Below, in pieces: positions 13,401 through 25,500 of a stretch of DNA of 64,000 bases; positions within the stretch are counted from its first letter, which is position 1, and each line of letters begins with the position of its first letter. Position numbers and translations under genes: made by a program. Below the pieces are notes generated by a model. That model saw only the letters and a program-made list of their open reading frames with translations, had not been told where the DNA came from and searched no databases. The stretch comes from Bugula neritina (Eukaryota; Bryozoa; Gymnolaemata; Cheilostomatida; Bugulidae). Where the stretch lies: assembly GCA_964035545.1 (NCBI GenBank), contig OZ037765.1, positions 24,732,504 through 24,796,503 of the forward strand. The letters are read 5' to 3'.

Positions 13401-14356
13401 GCATCACATTAAATTCACAAACCAAGCTTAGCTGTGCCTTTATATTATCCTTATATATTTATGCATGAACCTGCAGTCCTACCTTGGTGCCAAGGTTCAA
13501 CAGCAGGTTTATATAGCCAATATACTTTTCCAACTGACTCATCACCAACTTGGGGAAGAAAACTAAAGAAATCTCTACTGTAGAAAGAGGCTTCTGTTTG
13601 AAAAGGCGTTTGCCATTCCCTCAGCCCCAACATAGATTGGTAGTGTCGCTAAAAGTAAAATTTCCTCTCTCATCACAATTCAACTAGAGATATTGTGAAT
13701 GTTTAGAAATTTTGTTGCTAACAAATTCTCAACATCAACTCTATTACAAATATTGATAGTAAGTTAAACCTAGAGCAATAAACAAACTCTCATCAGGTAA
13801 AATAACGTTATACCATCATTCCATCAACACCTTCCGTCTCATAAGTCTTCATACTCTCGAAGTCAACTGGAAGAAAATCAGTAAACAATGTTACTGAATC
13901 ACCCGTTTCAATATTTGATCTTTGATGTAAGAGTACAGGTGGTGCCTAGAACAATTTAAAAAGCAATTGATTGAATCATCACAACCTTACAACAAAGAGA
14001 TCATTCAACAGACCTGGAAGATTACACTATCCACTTACCTCTCCAGTAAGTTTTTCGACAATAGTTCCAAACTCGTTACGGCTGATTTTTCCATCAGAGT
14101 CATCATCTAGAGATTTAAATAACAACTCTCCCCGAATGCCGAGCAGTCTGTGACCTGCCCCTTGCAAAGGGGGCTTAGCAAGATTGGGTGTTGAAGCATG
14201 GATATACTCCGTGCAATGTTTGTTATAAAAGTAGGCAATAAGTACTCCAATAAATAATGTTAATGCGTATTTCGATATAACTGGTAAAAACGACATACGT
14301 GATTCAGTAGAAGGGTGTGAATCTCTACCCTTATCACCCGAATTCACATAAGTCAT
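10469..14356 (-). CDS. SELENON: Selenoprotein N (Sec encoded by in-frame TGA)
   Basis: Nine exons: 14039-14356, 13814-13945, 13483-13648, 12712-12880, 12207-12456, 11719-11817, 10980-11085, 10700-10874, 10469-10595, ending in TAA. They give 513 residues including one selenocysteine, against roughly 560-590 in vertebrates. Selenoprotein N is an ER-membrane, calcium-responsive redox protein that acts with the SERCA pump and affects muscle in vertebrates. Visible here: a single membrane segment (about 25-45), one canonical EF-hand loop (Asp84-Glu95, [12 protein letters not shown]), the conserved [12 protein letters not shown] block, and the redox site [11 protein letters not shown] with Sec at residue 413. 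TGA (10981-10983) is followed by a single G before the splice donor, and the next exon continues GSGRTLRE, so this is Sec and not a stop. The start was chosen as the only upstream Met before the membrane segment. Confidence 0.93.
10981..10983 (-). other. Selenocysteine codon (TGA) of selenoprotein N
   Basis: In-frame TGA between TGC (Cys) and a Gly codon split by the intron. It gives Ser-Cys-Sec-Gly, the invariant thioredoxin-reductase-like site of the family. Translation past it for two further in-frame exons supports recoding. Confidence 0.92.
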
Positions 14357-15445
14357 GATGACTTCATTTATCCATCAATACTGTAACTGCCACCTGAGCA
14401 AGTGGCCATTTTCACTATGAAGGAATACATACTGATGCGTTGACAAGAACAAATATTTCTAATCTATTAATGGGAATGCGCAGCTGGGCATTTAAACAGA
14501 TAGTGATGTTCACCTTGCTATATATATATGTTTTAAAAGTTGAAACACTGTATAGAAGAGAGTGCTAAACATATAATAACTAAAGCGATATGTGCAGTAT
14601 AAACTGCTTTATAAATTTATTGTCAGCCAAATTTTTTTTGGTTGGCTAACCAGATACCGAACTTCCATTCACTGTTCATCCTGTCTTTTGGTCTTAATTT
14701 AGATAAACTTTGCAGCACACCACATTAATATTTCTAAAGCATAACAATTACTCGGAAATAAGTCATTGAAGACGTATTTTATTGTTGTATACATCATAAT
14801 ATATCACAATGGAACTACATCAATGCTAAAAAGATCATAGCTTTCATATCGTTAATAATTACCTTCCATTACAAATATACTTATTTTTATGTACAAGCCC
14901 ACAGCGTATTATTGAGAATGCGCTTAAAAATTGGTGTTTAATTAAAATAGAGTTGCAAAGATGTAGATTTAAAACATTGCCAAGGCATAAATAATTGCAC
15001 TTACACTATCAAAACAATTGTTTTAAAATTGAAGGTATGTGTAAAAAATAGCAGAAAAAACCATTATTGAGACATAATAGGTGCATTAAGATGGTCATAA
15101 AACAAAAATTGATAAATGAAGGTAGCATTGGACTGGTGTGAAAGAAGATGGAGAAAATACTCTGACACGTGGTTTGCTACACAGATTGACAAGCAACATG
15201 GAGATGATGCAATGTAAATGATGGCGATGTTTCCTAACCAATTAGATAGTGAAAGCAGTGTGCGATAACAGACCACCACTCACCTAATGTTAATAGGTGT
15301 AACTAAAGAAAAATGACCTGCATTTACAATTGAATGAGCAGCAGACTAGTTCCAGGTTGTTTCAAATGTAAAAATACTGCATAAAATGGATTGCTGTACC
15401 TGCAATAAGTACACAGGTTTGTTCATCATGAAATAGCCTATATTC
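14357..15445. other. Intergenic region (G3BP 3' side / selenoprotein N promoter)
   Basis: No coding exon seen. It should hold the 3' UTR of the minus-strand G3BP gene and the promoter and 5' UTR of selenoprotein N. TTTATT on the plus strand (AATAAA on the minus strand) occurs near 14616 and 14775, either of which could serve G3BP polyadenylation. A TA-rich stretch lies near 14520. Confidence 0.5.
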
Positions 15446-18400
15446 TTATTGTCTGCCAGCCTTCCTTTGGTTTACCATTCGGTTATCAGGCCGAGATCCA
15501 CTGCTCTCCCTGTCCTTCGGTCTAGAACCAGCTCTTGGCAACTGCGGCTTCGGACCTCTGGCCATGCGTGAGGTGCTGCCAGGCCTGTCTGATCTTGCTT
15601 TTTTCTCTTCAACGTTTAGCCTGTGACCTTCCATCTCCACACGCTACAAATATTTGCTGGTTGTTTAAAATTTAAGAAAAAGGTCAAAAATTATTACAAA
15701 AATGACACACGATTGGTTGGTTGAAAGTGGCAAGGAAATAATTAGCTAAAAAAATGAAAGTATCAAAAATAGGAAAGCCAGCTCAAAATTCTAACTAATA
15801 AGCAAAACTGGATACAATAAAAATGGCCTCAAGTCAATTCATAATATTTTTGATCTCTAGCAACATTCATTAGTGAAAATATTATTATTGCAAAAATTGA
15901 AGTTAACCAGAAATATTGATTTTTTTACCTTCATTTTAAGAAGAGTTTGGACTGGTTCCTCACTATCAAACACCACAAAGCCAAATGGAACTTTTCCACT
16001 TCCACCACCACCTCTATTGATCCTAATGTCCAAGACCTTTCCATAACCTGTAATCAAAGTAATGCTTTGACGGTACTGATATCAAATAAATGACATCTCT
16101 AGAGAGAATAAACCAAAGAATTAACCTCTAAACTGCTTCACTAGCCAAGTAATGACTAAGCACTACCTGGTTTAGCATGTGGCAAGCTGTTAGATGAAGC
16201 AGGTTCACCAGTGATGCCACAACAAAACGCACATAATTTTCTGTTCAACTAAACATAATGACTCAGGTCTGTGTGCAAAAGTTGATAGCCTAAGAATGAA
16301 TTTTCAAAAGATTGATTTTGGTTGCGGAGACAATTAGCTCTTAGCAATGTGTGATTATATAAGTATTACACTAAATGAAACTGACATTAGCTCACAATGT
16401 ACAATTTGCAGCTAGCGCAAAACTTCCTTAAACATTTGCAATGATACATTACTAGGCAGTCAGCTTAATCATCCAGAAGTTCTCACAGAAAAAGAACATC
16501 AGCACATGAAATATCAAACAAGCAGCCTAGCAACATAATTGACACTCTGTTGGTTTCAAGACTTTGTGCCTGCAGATCTGAGCATAAATGTAAATAACAT
16601 TAGTAAACAAGCACAAGTTTCTGTTCTACCATAGCAAACAAAAAAAACAACTCAATTCTCTCACCTTTGAAGAAGTTCTTAAGTTGCAACTCTGCAACAT
16701 CTTGGGGCAGGTTACCGACAAACACCTGCTGGTTATCAGGAAATCGCTCATTGGTTCTCCTGTCAACTCCATAATCTCTTGGTGGTTGTCTAGCAGAGGG
16801 AGCAATGTCCGGCCTGAGAATACACATTAGATGCAATAAACCACAACAATGCTTATACTATGCCTTCTTTGAGGCAACAACCAACATCTGCAGCAAATTA
16901 CACTACAAAAATAAGTTGGAGATGAGAACTATTTCAAGGCCTTTGCCTCAACTTAACATAATGTCATAAGTGACTATATATACAATTCTATGGAAACAAC
17001 AGGCATTAAGAAATGAATGTTACTCATCTATTTATAATGAAATGTACAACACAGCAACCCAATTACACTTAACAGGAAGAGTTAGCAAACAGAGGAAATT
17101 TGTACCTGTTAGCCTTGACTGCTGGTTCTTCCTGTGTAGCTGGAGCTGTCACAGCGACTGGGGCCATGCTTTCCTCCTTCTGCTGAGATGTAATGACAGA
17201 TAAAGGCACAACAGGCTAAAAAATACAAATGGCAATTTTGTTGACAAAAGTGACAAAAAAAAAACATAAAATCTCCCAACTCACTAACAGGTGATCACAG
17301 TGGCTCTATTTCAACATTATACTACATAGCAAAAAGTATGAAATTTTATGTGCAGTAACAAACCACACCGGTTACCTCCACAATAAAAACACTGTGAAAC
17401 AGCTTTTAGCTGTGCAATATAATGCTTGAATGTCAGCAACACAAACATTACTGTCATATTCACAGATAGCAAAACTACATAAAGTCATGTGTAATGACAC
17501 CAAAATACAAATCACAGAAATCACAAAATTACTTGATGAAATTTCACGTATTACAGTTTTTGAACTTTGAAGGATTGAAATTGAAATTATGTATTAATGT
17601 TATCATCTGCTGAAACTTGCTGTTTGAACAAATTCTACTTCTCAACATACCTTCACTGTATTGACCGAGTTTAACGGAGAAACAACCGCCACTGCTGCGG
17701 TGCCAGCAGATCCACCACTCCCACCACCAGCAATCTTCGCCCAGGAGGAAGTCTTCATTACCGGTTCTACAATCTCTTCAGTCTACGGGAACAAAATTGT
17801 ATATTGATAGCAACAAAGTCAATTAATAAGTCTAGTATTGAAATTAAAGCACTTATGTAGAAGCAGTGGGCACCTTAGATTCAGATGACATAATCTTTGG
17901 TTGGTCTTGGAGAGGTTGAGTTTCTTTTTCAGCAGGCATGGGTTCATCAAAGTCCATAGTGGTGGTTGTTGGGGCAGATTCAACAGGTAAGGATTGAACA
18001 TTCAGTTCCAAATTTTGTTGACTAGCTGGAACATCTACATCTTCCACTCTGCTGTTCACTGAACAGTCAACTTCAGGCTCTGCATGCTCAGGTTCAGCTT
18101 CCATCCCATTAACTACAACTGAAACATGATAAAAGTGCATTAGGTAAACTAAGATACTTTCAGATCTTCCCTATACTCATCATAGTCACTAGAGAAAAAT
18201 GAAATGCATTCTGCAAAGCAAATATAATATTTGTTACACACTCCAAATGCTATGTCTATGAAGCAGGTATGCAGCATTTGAAATGAAAAAAATTCACTCA
18301 ACCAACCATAGCTGATGAAATCAAAAGAGTACGTTGCGACTTTCTCTACAGAGTTTTTGAATAAACATATTTACCAGGTTGTTCATCGGCTTTGGCAACA

Positions 18401-19960
18401 GGTTGAGAGTCAGAATCGTCTACTTCAGAGCCATACAGGTCACGGAATACTTCATCCTGATACCTGAAGATGTCATTGTGAACATAATACTGCTTGGGGG
18501 TCTGGTGGGCAAGCACAAACGTCTGCATAAACCGCCTCAGGGGCCCAGAACGGTTGGAGAGCTCACCAGTTACCTGAACCACCACAGCATTGCCGACGGT
18601 GGCCTGGCTGTCCACCTGGCGAATCTTGGTATGGCAATCTTGGAAGTTCAACTCCTGGATCTTCTTGTGTATGTCCTGAATGCAAGAAATATGCAGAATA
18701 GAGTACCAAACTAATGACTATGAATAGCTTTTCACTGCACGACAATGAAAAATATAAGGAAAGTTAAACTCCATGTAGAGCAATAGATAACTTTTATGAC
18801 TAGTTTTTTAAATAATTGACTTCATAGAAAAAGTTTAGTGGAACAATTTTATGAATTTTAAAATTTAAAATAAATATGAAGGAGCTGAGAGAACAATTCT
18901 AAGCTGCCTTCTTTTTATAAACAAGCAAAACATGTTTTTATTTTAAAATAGTTTGAAATAACATACGAAATGTTGCTTTGCATTACTATTCAATATAAAT
19001 AATAAACAATAACAATTGTAAGGCTTGTATAAAATCATGTAGTGTCATTCCTTAAAAGGTCATTCTGGTTAATTGTTAAAATGATAGTACATATATAGAA
19101 CATGGTTGCAAAACAATAAACTCCCATCTAATTATGTGTTTCATAGTTTAAAATAGTTTTTTACAGCTGTATGCAATTTGTGTTAAAAAAGACAAATCCT
19201 AAGTAGCTTCGAAATTTAATAAAATTGCCTTTGTTTGGAAAAGGTGGCAAAGCCTGGCCATTAGTGTTAAATTAGAAAGACTAAGCTTACCTTTTGACCA
19301 TACACAGCCTCAGCTTCCCCTGAAGACAGATCTGCTTCACTATGCACAAAGCTAGAATCTCCACTGTAAAACCTATTAAAAACATGTTGAAAGTTAATGT
19401 TAACCGTTACTAAAAGTAAACATTGTAAACCTTATAACACACACTAATAAAGAGCATTGAAATGGTGTCGTTCAACTAAGCTCTTCCATTACATATCGAT
19501 ACCATAGAATAAGAAATATTGTTAGAGGTGGCAGAATCAATAAAGTGTATTAATTTATACAGCAGTGTTGGCTAGTATAGTACACATAATATTTTACATC
19601 CATAAGTTGATAATTTCTTTACTATCTCATGTAGATTTTAACAACCAAGTTATACTAATGGGTTACGCCAAAGTCAACCTAGCATTAGTTTCCCTAGTGC
19701 TTACATGTTAAAGTTGACATGGAAAATCTGTGTCAGAATAAATTCCATTCAGGTGTTACTGACAAACTAATGTACTGACCAATAGAGATGTTTGGCCAAA
19801 AAATTACAGAGGTGTTTGATAAAAGTATACAATTGATATGTTAGAAGATCTCAACATGAAATTACCTATGGAGATACTCAGGAGCTTCATTCATCAGGGT
19901 GTAATACTGCCGAACAAACTCCCGACCTACATTCTGAGCACTTGGCAAATCCATTACCAT
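15446..19960 (-). CDS. G3BP: G3BP stress-granule assembly factor (NTF2-like + RRM)
   Basis: Nine coding exons: 19866-19960, 19291-19372, 18375-18675, 17874-18118, 17651-17782, 17106-17215, 16665-16813, 15929-16047, 15446-15643. They give 476 residues, near the 466-482 of human G3BP1/2. The family nucleates cytoplasmic stress granules by binding mRNA and dimerising through the NTF2-like domain. Visible: NTF2-like domain (about 1-137) with [10 protein letters not shown] and [10 protein letters not shown] and [13 protein letters not shown]-type sequence; acidic then Pro/Ala-rich linker with [12 protein letters not shown] with RNP2 VFVGNL (352-357) and RNP1 KVPFGFVVF (390-398); then [10 protein letters not shown] and a basic tail. 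The tail has Arg, Ser and Pro but no RGG triplet, unlike vertebrate G3BP. The start is [15 protein letters not shown], aligning with the family N-terminus. A 5' UTR intron probably ends just upstream (TTTTAG at about 19965). Confidence 0.93.
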
Positions 19961-22570
19961 GATTCTAAAATCACATCATCAGATGAAGAAACTATTTAGG
20001 TAACATTCAAACAGCTATATTTAACTCATATAGCCTCATATAAAATCTTATAAATATGAATTCAAACAAGTTTAAAGACATTCAATAATGCACTTTTATC
20101 AAAATATGTGGGCTTCATCAAAATACTGTTTAGGTTAATAATCATTTCCTAAATCTATTAGTTAATGTACTAAGAGTTCAAAAAGACCCACAATAGGAAT
20201 ATTGCACTCGACTATGAACGGTGAAATATATAATGTCTTGTAAAATAGTCTTTAAAACTATAACCAATACATTTGCAGGCTAAATGTTTCCTCTAATGAT
20301 GTACATTTTCAAGAATATGGTTAATGTGACAAAGCTTGAAAATGAGGATTCTCTGATGGAATGTGGTAGTAGTGTAAAGACTATTATTAGTATCTTATTA
20401 GTATTCTTTCCTCTGTCTGAATGAACTAGTACTTAAATTTTTGGAAAATATAATTATACATCACCAGCATTGAGAAAAGTAGAAAGTAAATTATGTTCCT
20501 GGCATTATATTTATTAGAGCAACATAAGTAGTATGTTAAACAACATAAAGAGAATTGCCAAGGGTTATACTAAAATCCTTTAGCAACTCTTACTTGGTAT
20601 TCTGTAGTACTGAAAGGTTAAAAAGGTAATACTGTGCAATTGGGCAGTTGTTCTTTTGTTAACTTGGCTATTTAGTAAGATGTTCAAGCTGGTAAATAAT
20701 GCTGCAATTTTCTGGGAAGTGAAAATATAATTATAGTAATGGAAACCTAAAAGCAGTGATCTGCTTGTTAAGAATGGGATTAATTGCTATTTTGCAAGAG
20801 CAGAATATATATAATTATAGCCTGCACTTGGTACAGTTTCCAAGAGGTATTCTTAGTTTAAGGAACTACAAAATCATGTAGTTTTCTGCAATGCAAGGTT
20901 ACCTATGCAATTAGTTGAGATAAGGCTACACTGAATAGGTAGGTTTCTACTCTTTAAAAATAAACTTTATGGGTAAGCTATTGGTAAGTATGGCTATTAA
21001 CTTTGTAGGAACTAATTGAGTTTCCCCCCAATGCATTTTCTCCCTTTCTCAATCTATGAAATTTTAATCATAATTTAAAAAATATGGAGCATACATCAAC
21101 CTGAAGATTAAAGTAATAGCTAACATATGATGATTGATATTATAACCCTTATGAAGATAATTACAATAAGTTACTGTTGTATGGTATTACTATCACACGA
21201 AAAATAATTTCCATTGGCATGATAATTGCCATGACTATTTTTCGACTATATTTATATTATTTTCTTATAAAATACCACTAGTGAAATGATATAGAACTAA
21301 CAAGTAAAACTATATTACTTTACAGTGATAAAAATAGGTATAATAATATCAGATTCATATTATTACTGATACTACTTACTAGCCGATAATATTAATATGG
21401 TGTGAATAATTAACATCATGCTCACCAGCCTATTGATATTGCAATTACGTATTATAATTAGTATTAATAATAGTATTACTTTTACTAATTAGTAATACTT
21501 TATTTACATTAATCCCAACTTCAACTTGAACTAGAGTCTCAGGCTGAAGGTGAAGAATAACTATTACAATTAGCATTACATTTACTCAATTACTATTCCT
21601 ATCAGAACCTGAATTAAGAATAAGAATTAGTATGATTACAGTCTGCGTTACACTTACTCTTCGACTTAGAGTTAGTGACTTATACTTACAGTTACAGTAA
21701 CTTACTCAGTAGCTCAGTTACCGAGTAAGTGTAGCAGTAACACTAACGCTGACTTCACAGTTCACCGTACTACTACTACTACTACCATAACTATCACTTA
21801 CACTATGTCTATTAGCTACTATTACAGTAATATTAATACTATCAGTATTAGTATAACTATAAGTATAAGATTAAGTGTTACTCAAACTGTAGGTGTCGGT
21901 CAAACTCAATAAGTCAAAGTCAATTTCAGTCAATTTGAATTTCAGTTCGAACTTGAGTATCAAAATGAATTAGAATAAATATAGTTTATATTGTATTTAA
22001 AACTTCAATTTTAGTTTGACAAGTAGAGAAGTATTGCATTGCCTCAATAAGTTCTTGAGCAGTATCAAAATGAAATCACCAAGTCGTAAAATGAAATGAA
22101 ATTCTACAAACCATATATATGCCACAGCCTAAAGCGACGTCCATCAAAAGAGAAACATGCCCCTTTGTATCCGCCAAACACGCTATCCGTACTAACGTCA
22201 TCTAGCATTGGTCAATTTTAGTAGTCAAGTGAACATATATTGGTCAGTTTTATTAGGTTATGCATAAGCTGCGAAAACACTCGCCATAACTATTGCCAAA
22301 GTTTTTAAGCCTGCGTAAGCATTTTTGGAGGATTTGTTCAATTACTCACCGTACTAACAAATGTGTCAGAAAAGTATCTTACCTAAGCTAAAAATAATTG
22401 ATTTCCCAGAGGTCACAAAACTGAAGTTTGTGGTTTAATCATTTTGATTTGTTTCGGTAAATATTACTTTACAAAGTATTTTCATTGCAAATAATTATTA
22501 GCATTATCTAAGCAATAATTATTTAATAGTTAAATAGACGCTCAATATCATTATTAATAAACAAAGCCAA
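19961..22570. other. Head-to-head intergenic region between G3BP (-) and dynein intermediate chain (+)
   Basis: No coding exon recognised. Both promoters should lie here. The right-hand part (22100-22330) has more CpG than its surroundings and contains TAACGTCAT, an ATF/CREB-like half-site, so it is the better promoter candidate for the dynein gene. A low-complexity repeat tract occupies 21340-21990 and is listed separately. Confidence 0.5.
21340..21990. repeat. Degenerate hexanucleotide tract (NATANT/ANTATN type)
   Basis: The stretch consists of short words such as AGTATT, ATTACT, ACTACT and AGTATA, changing orientation along its length, and grading into GTCAAAGTCAATTTCAG-like sequence. It encodes nothing. 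It is the first of several similar tracts in the window. Confidence 0.65.
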
Positions 22571-25500
22571 ATGGCTGATAGAAAAGCAGAACTAGAAAGA
22601 AAAAAAGCGAAGCTTGAAGCTATTCGAAAAGAAAGACAGAGAAAAGAAGAAGAAAAGAGACAGCGTGAGGTTAGGCCACCTAAATTGAAATACAGTTATA
22701 TTGATCATGGTATTATAGAATAGATGAATAGTTTATCTGCAAAGCTAATAGTAATAGTATTTTTCAAAATGAAAATTACTAAATTCAAATTGAAATTGTT
22801 ATGTATAACTATATAAATCATTTTTATTGTTATACTGATAGTTATTGTATAATAAATATAAATAATCAATAATCATAATGTTATAATGTATTTTTGTATC
22901 CAGTATGAACTATGAGATATTTGCAAAGTGTTCAACAACAATTTCATAAACTTAAAAACCATCCGTTACTACTTTACTAGGAAGAAGCTGCTAAAAAAGA
23001 ATTGAAAGCCAGCACTGAAAAACCAATTGAAGATAGGCTTTCAGAAGCAGACAAACTACTAAAAGACCTTGGCATTGGTATGACATCTCAAAAAGTTTAC
23101 ATTCTATGTGCACTACTGTTGCATCTCCTTTGTATTTTTTTTAGTAATGAGCACACAATAAGCTGCAACATTTAGATTAAGTTTTCATCACACCATTATA
23201 ATTTATATATAGGAGATGCTCCTCCACCTACCCAGGATGGCACAGCATCTAAATCAGATTCAACGAATAAAGTAGCAGCAGATGAGCAAAAACCAGCTGT
23301 AACAACAGACAAAATAACGTGCGTCTACAATTTATTATTAGATAATTGAATAAAAGTTTAACAAATGCATATAATCGCTTTTGATTAAACTTTTTCATTA
23401 AATTGCTCTTTGGGTATGTGTGTTGCAGAACTAAAAGAAAAGAGATCAGTTTGACTATAGCCCACCAAGTTACTCAAACTAGTATTCCTCCCAGGGAATT
23501 AGTTTGTTATGAAAAAGAGACTCAAACTTCTACAGAGTTAGCAGATAAAGAAGGTACTAGATGCTAACTTTTTTGGCTCCAGCAATGGCTACTTTTAAGG
23601 ATCAAAATCAACTGATATGCTTTGTATTGAGATATAGTTGATGTTAATTGAATGTATGATAGTTATAGGTTATTGTCAATGTATGATTTTAGCTCTTTGG
23701 GAGTCCTATTATGGTAAGTTTTTGTGTACAAAGTGCACTTTTTAGTTTTTTTAGTTCTTCATCTTTGGAACAGCTTGAATTTATAAATACATATTAGTGA
23801 CAGTTATTCACCATGTTGTAACATCAATCTATACGGCTTTTGCCTCTGGACAAAACTTATTTCTCGGTTTATCTCTAGGAAATATCAAAATGTAAATGTC
23901 TGTAGCGTAGTTTCTGCATGGTAGTGCACAAGTCTTAAATCACCCGTAGCCAATCCAAGAATGCTTTCAACAAATTTACATCAGATATTCTCAACACCTT
24001 TTTATATCTGATAGGAATAGCTGGTTACCTATCTAATGCAGTTCAGCATCATGCACATTCCCACACACTGAATACAACAGATTTCAGTGTTTGTGGTACA
24101 TCTCACAGAGATTTTGATTCTTCACGAGGGGGTTCCCCGGCATTTTCATTTGGCTCTCCTAGATTCTTCTCTAATTATCTTGAATGGGATGATGAGTTCA
24201 GGGCTGCAGGTATAATTCATGTCCTAGGATGTCTGTGTAGCTCTTTACCTGCTTGCTATTGAAATTAAGTGATTGTTCCAGACTCAAACTCTTAGATGTG
24301 TTTTTGCACTGAAACACGGACAAGCATGGACAGTTGTTATTGTATGATTGCTGCACCAACATATGGTTTTGTTGTATAGCATTCCATTATCATCAATCAT
24401 TAGCCTTAGAAGTTCTTTTATCAAATCGCTTTCTCTTCATGGTTTGCATTTATTTCTCCAGTAGTAATTCAATGTGTAAATGCCACCCAGGGGACCCCCA
24501 GTCATATATCATCATCTGTTGAACCACACGCTTCTTATGGCCATCTTACCCGAAAAATACTCGCCACTCTTTCTATAGACCAAGCTTGTGGGTGTGACTT
24601 GTGTGATTAGTTCTAGGGGTCTCCGGGTGTGTATGGATGTTGTAGCTATGTCGTACTCCTTACTATAATGAGCATTTTCTGTCTTTCGAGTAGAATGCAT
24701 GCTATAAGACAAAGAAGATAGTCACATATCTATTAAAATGAAATTGTAAAGTAATAATAAAATGTATTGCTATAGAGTTGGAAAATTATAGTAGTCATTA
24801 GTAGCTTTTTTTACCTCGTAATCTTTAATTTTATATCAATACCCAATTTTAATTAAAATGTAACGGTGCAGAATGTCTTTCACTTTTATGAGTTTATTAA
24901 GGGCAATTTGGTTGACCAATACAATATTTCATGACTTGTGTTATCTAAACAAAACACATCGAAGTATTTCCTATTTGATATTTTGGTCCACTACCTATTT
25001 TAGCATACTAATGCTGTAGAGTGTACTGACAGCTAGCTATGTTAATATTTGTAAGGGAAGAATTAAGATGTGTTCTTGAAAGTTAAAATAATAACTCGAA
25101 AAATTTGTTAATTTTTAATAGAGTATTTGCTCAAAAATAATTTTCACAGCTTTGTATGTCACTAACACACTGGTTATCATTCTTTTGCATGCAGATCCTG
25201 CTTAGTTGGTTGCTACAATTTCTTGAATGTAGAATTTCCGAGTGACTTGTTTTTTGTATTCAAATTTCAAATACAAGAAGTTTCCAGTCTCTTGTCATTG
25301 TTTTTATTTTCAATATATTTCCTTCTGTTTTGATTAGTATAAAATTTATGTTTAGCTTTGACATACGGAGTTAGGGGAGGCGATGAGGACACTGACTCTC
25401 TTGAGGTGGTGTTAGACTCAGCTCTGTCACACACCAAGATGCCTGTGGTTGAAATGGTACAGCCCGCTCACACTGATGAAGATGACAAGAAAACTGAGGC

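Noticed and set aside
24482-24632. Imperfect inverted repeat (CACCCAGGGGACCCC against CACCCGGAGACCCC) in a dynein intron
   Set aside because: Only about 14 of 18 positions match with a gap, and no flanking duplication was seen.
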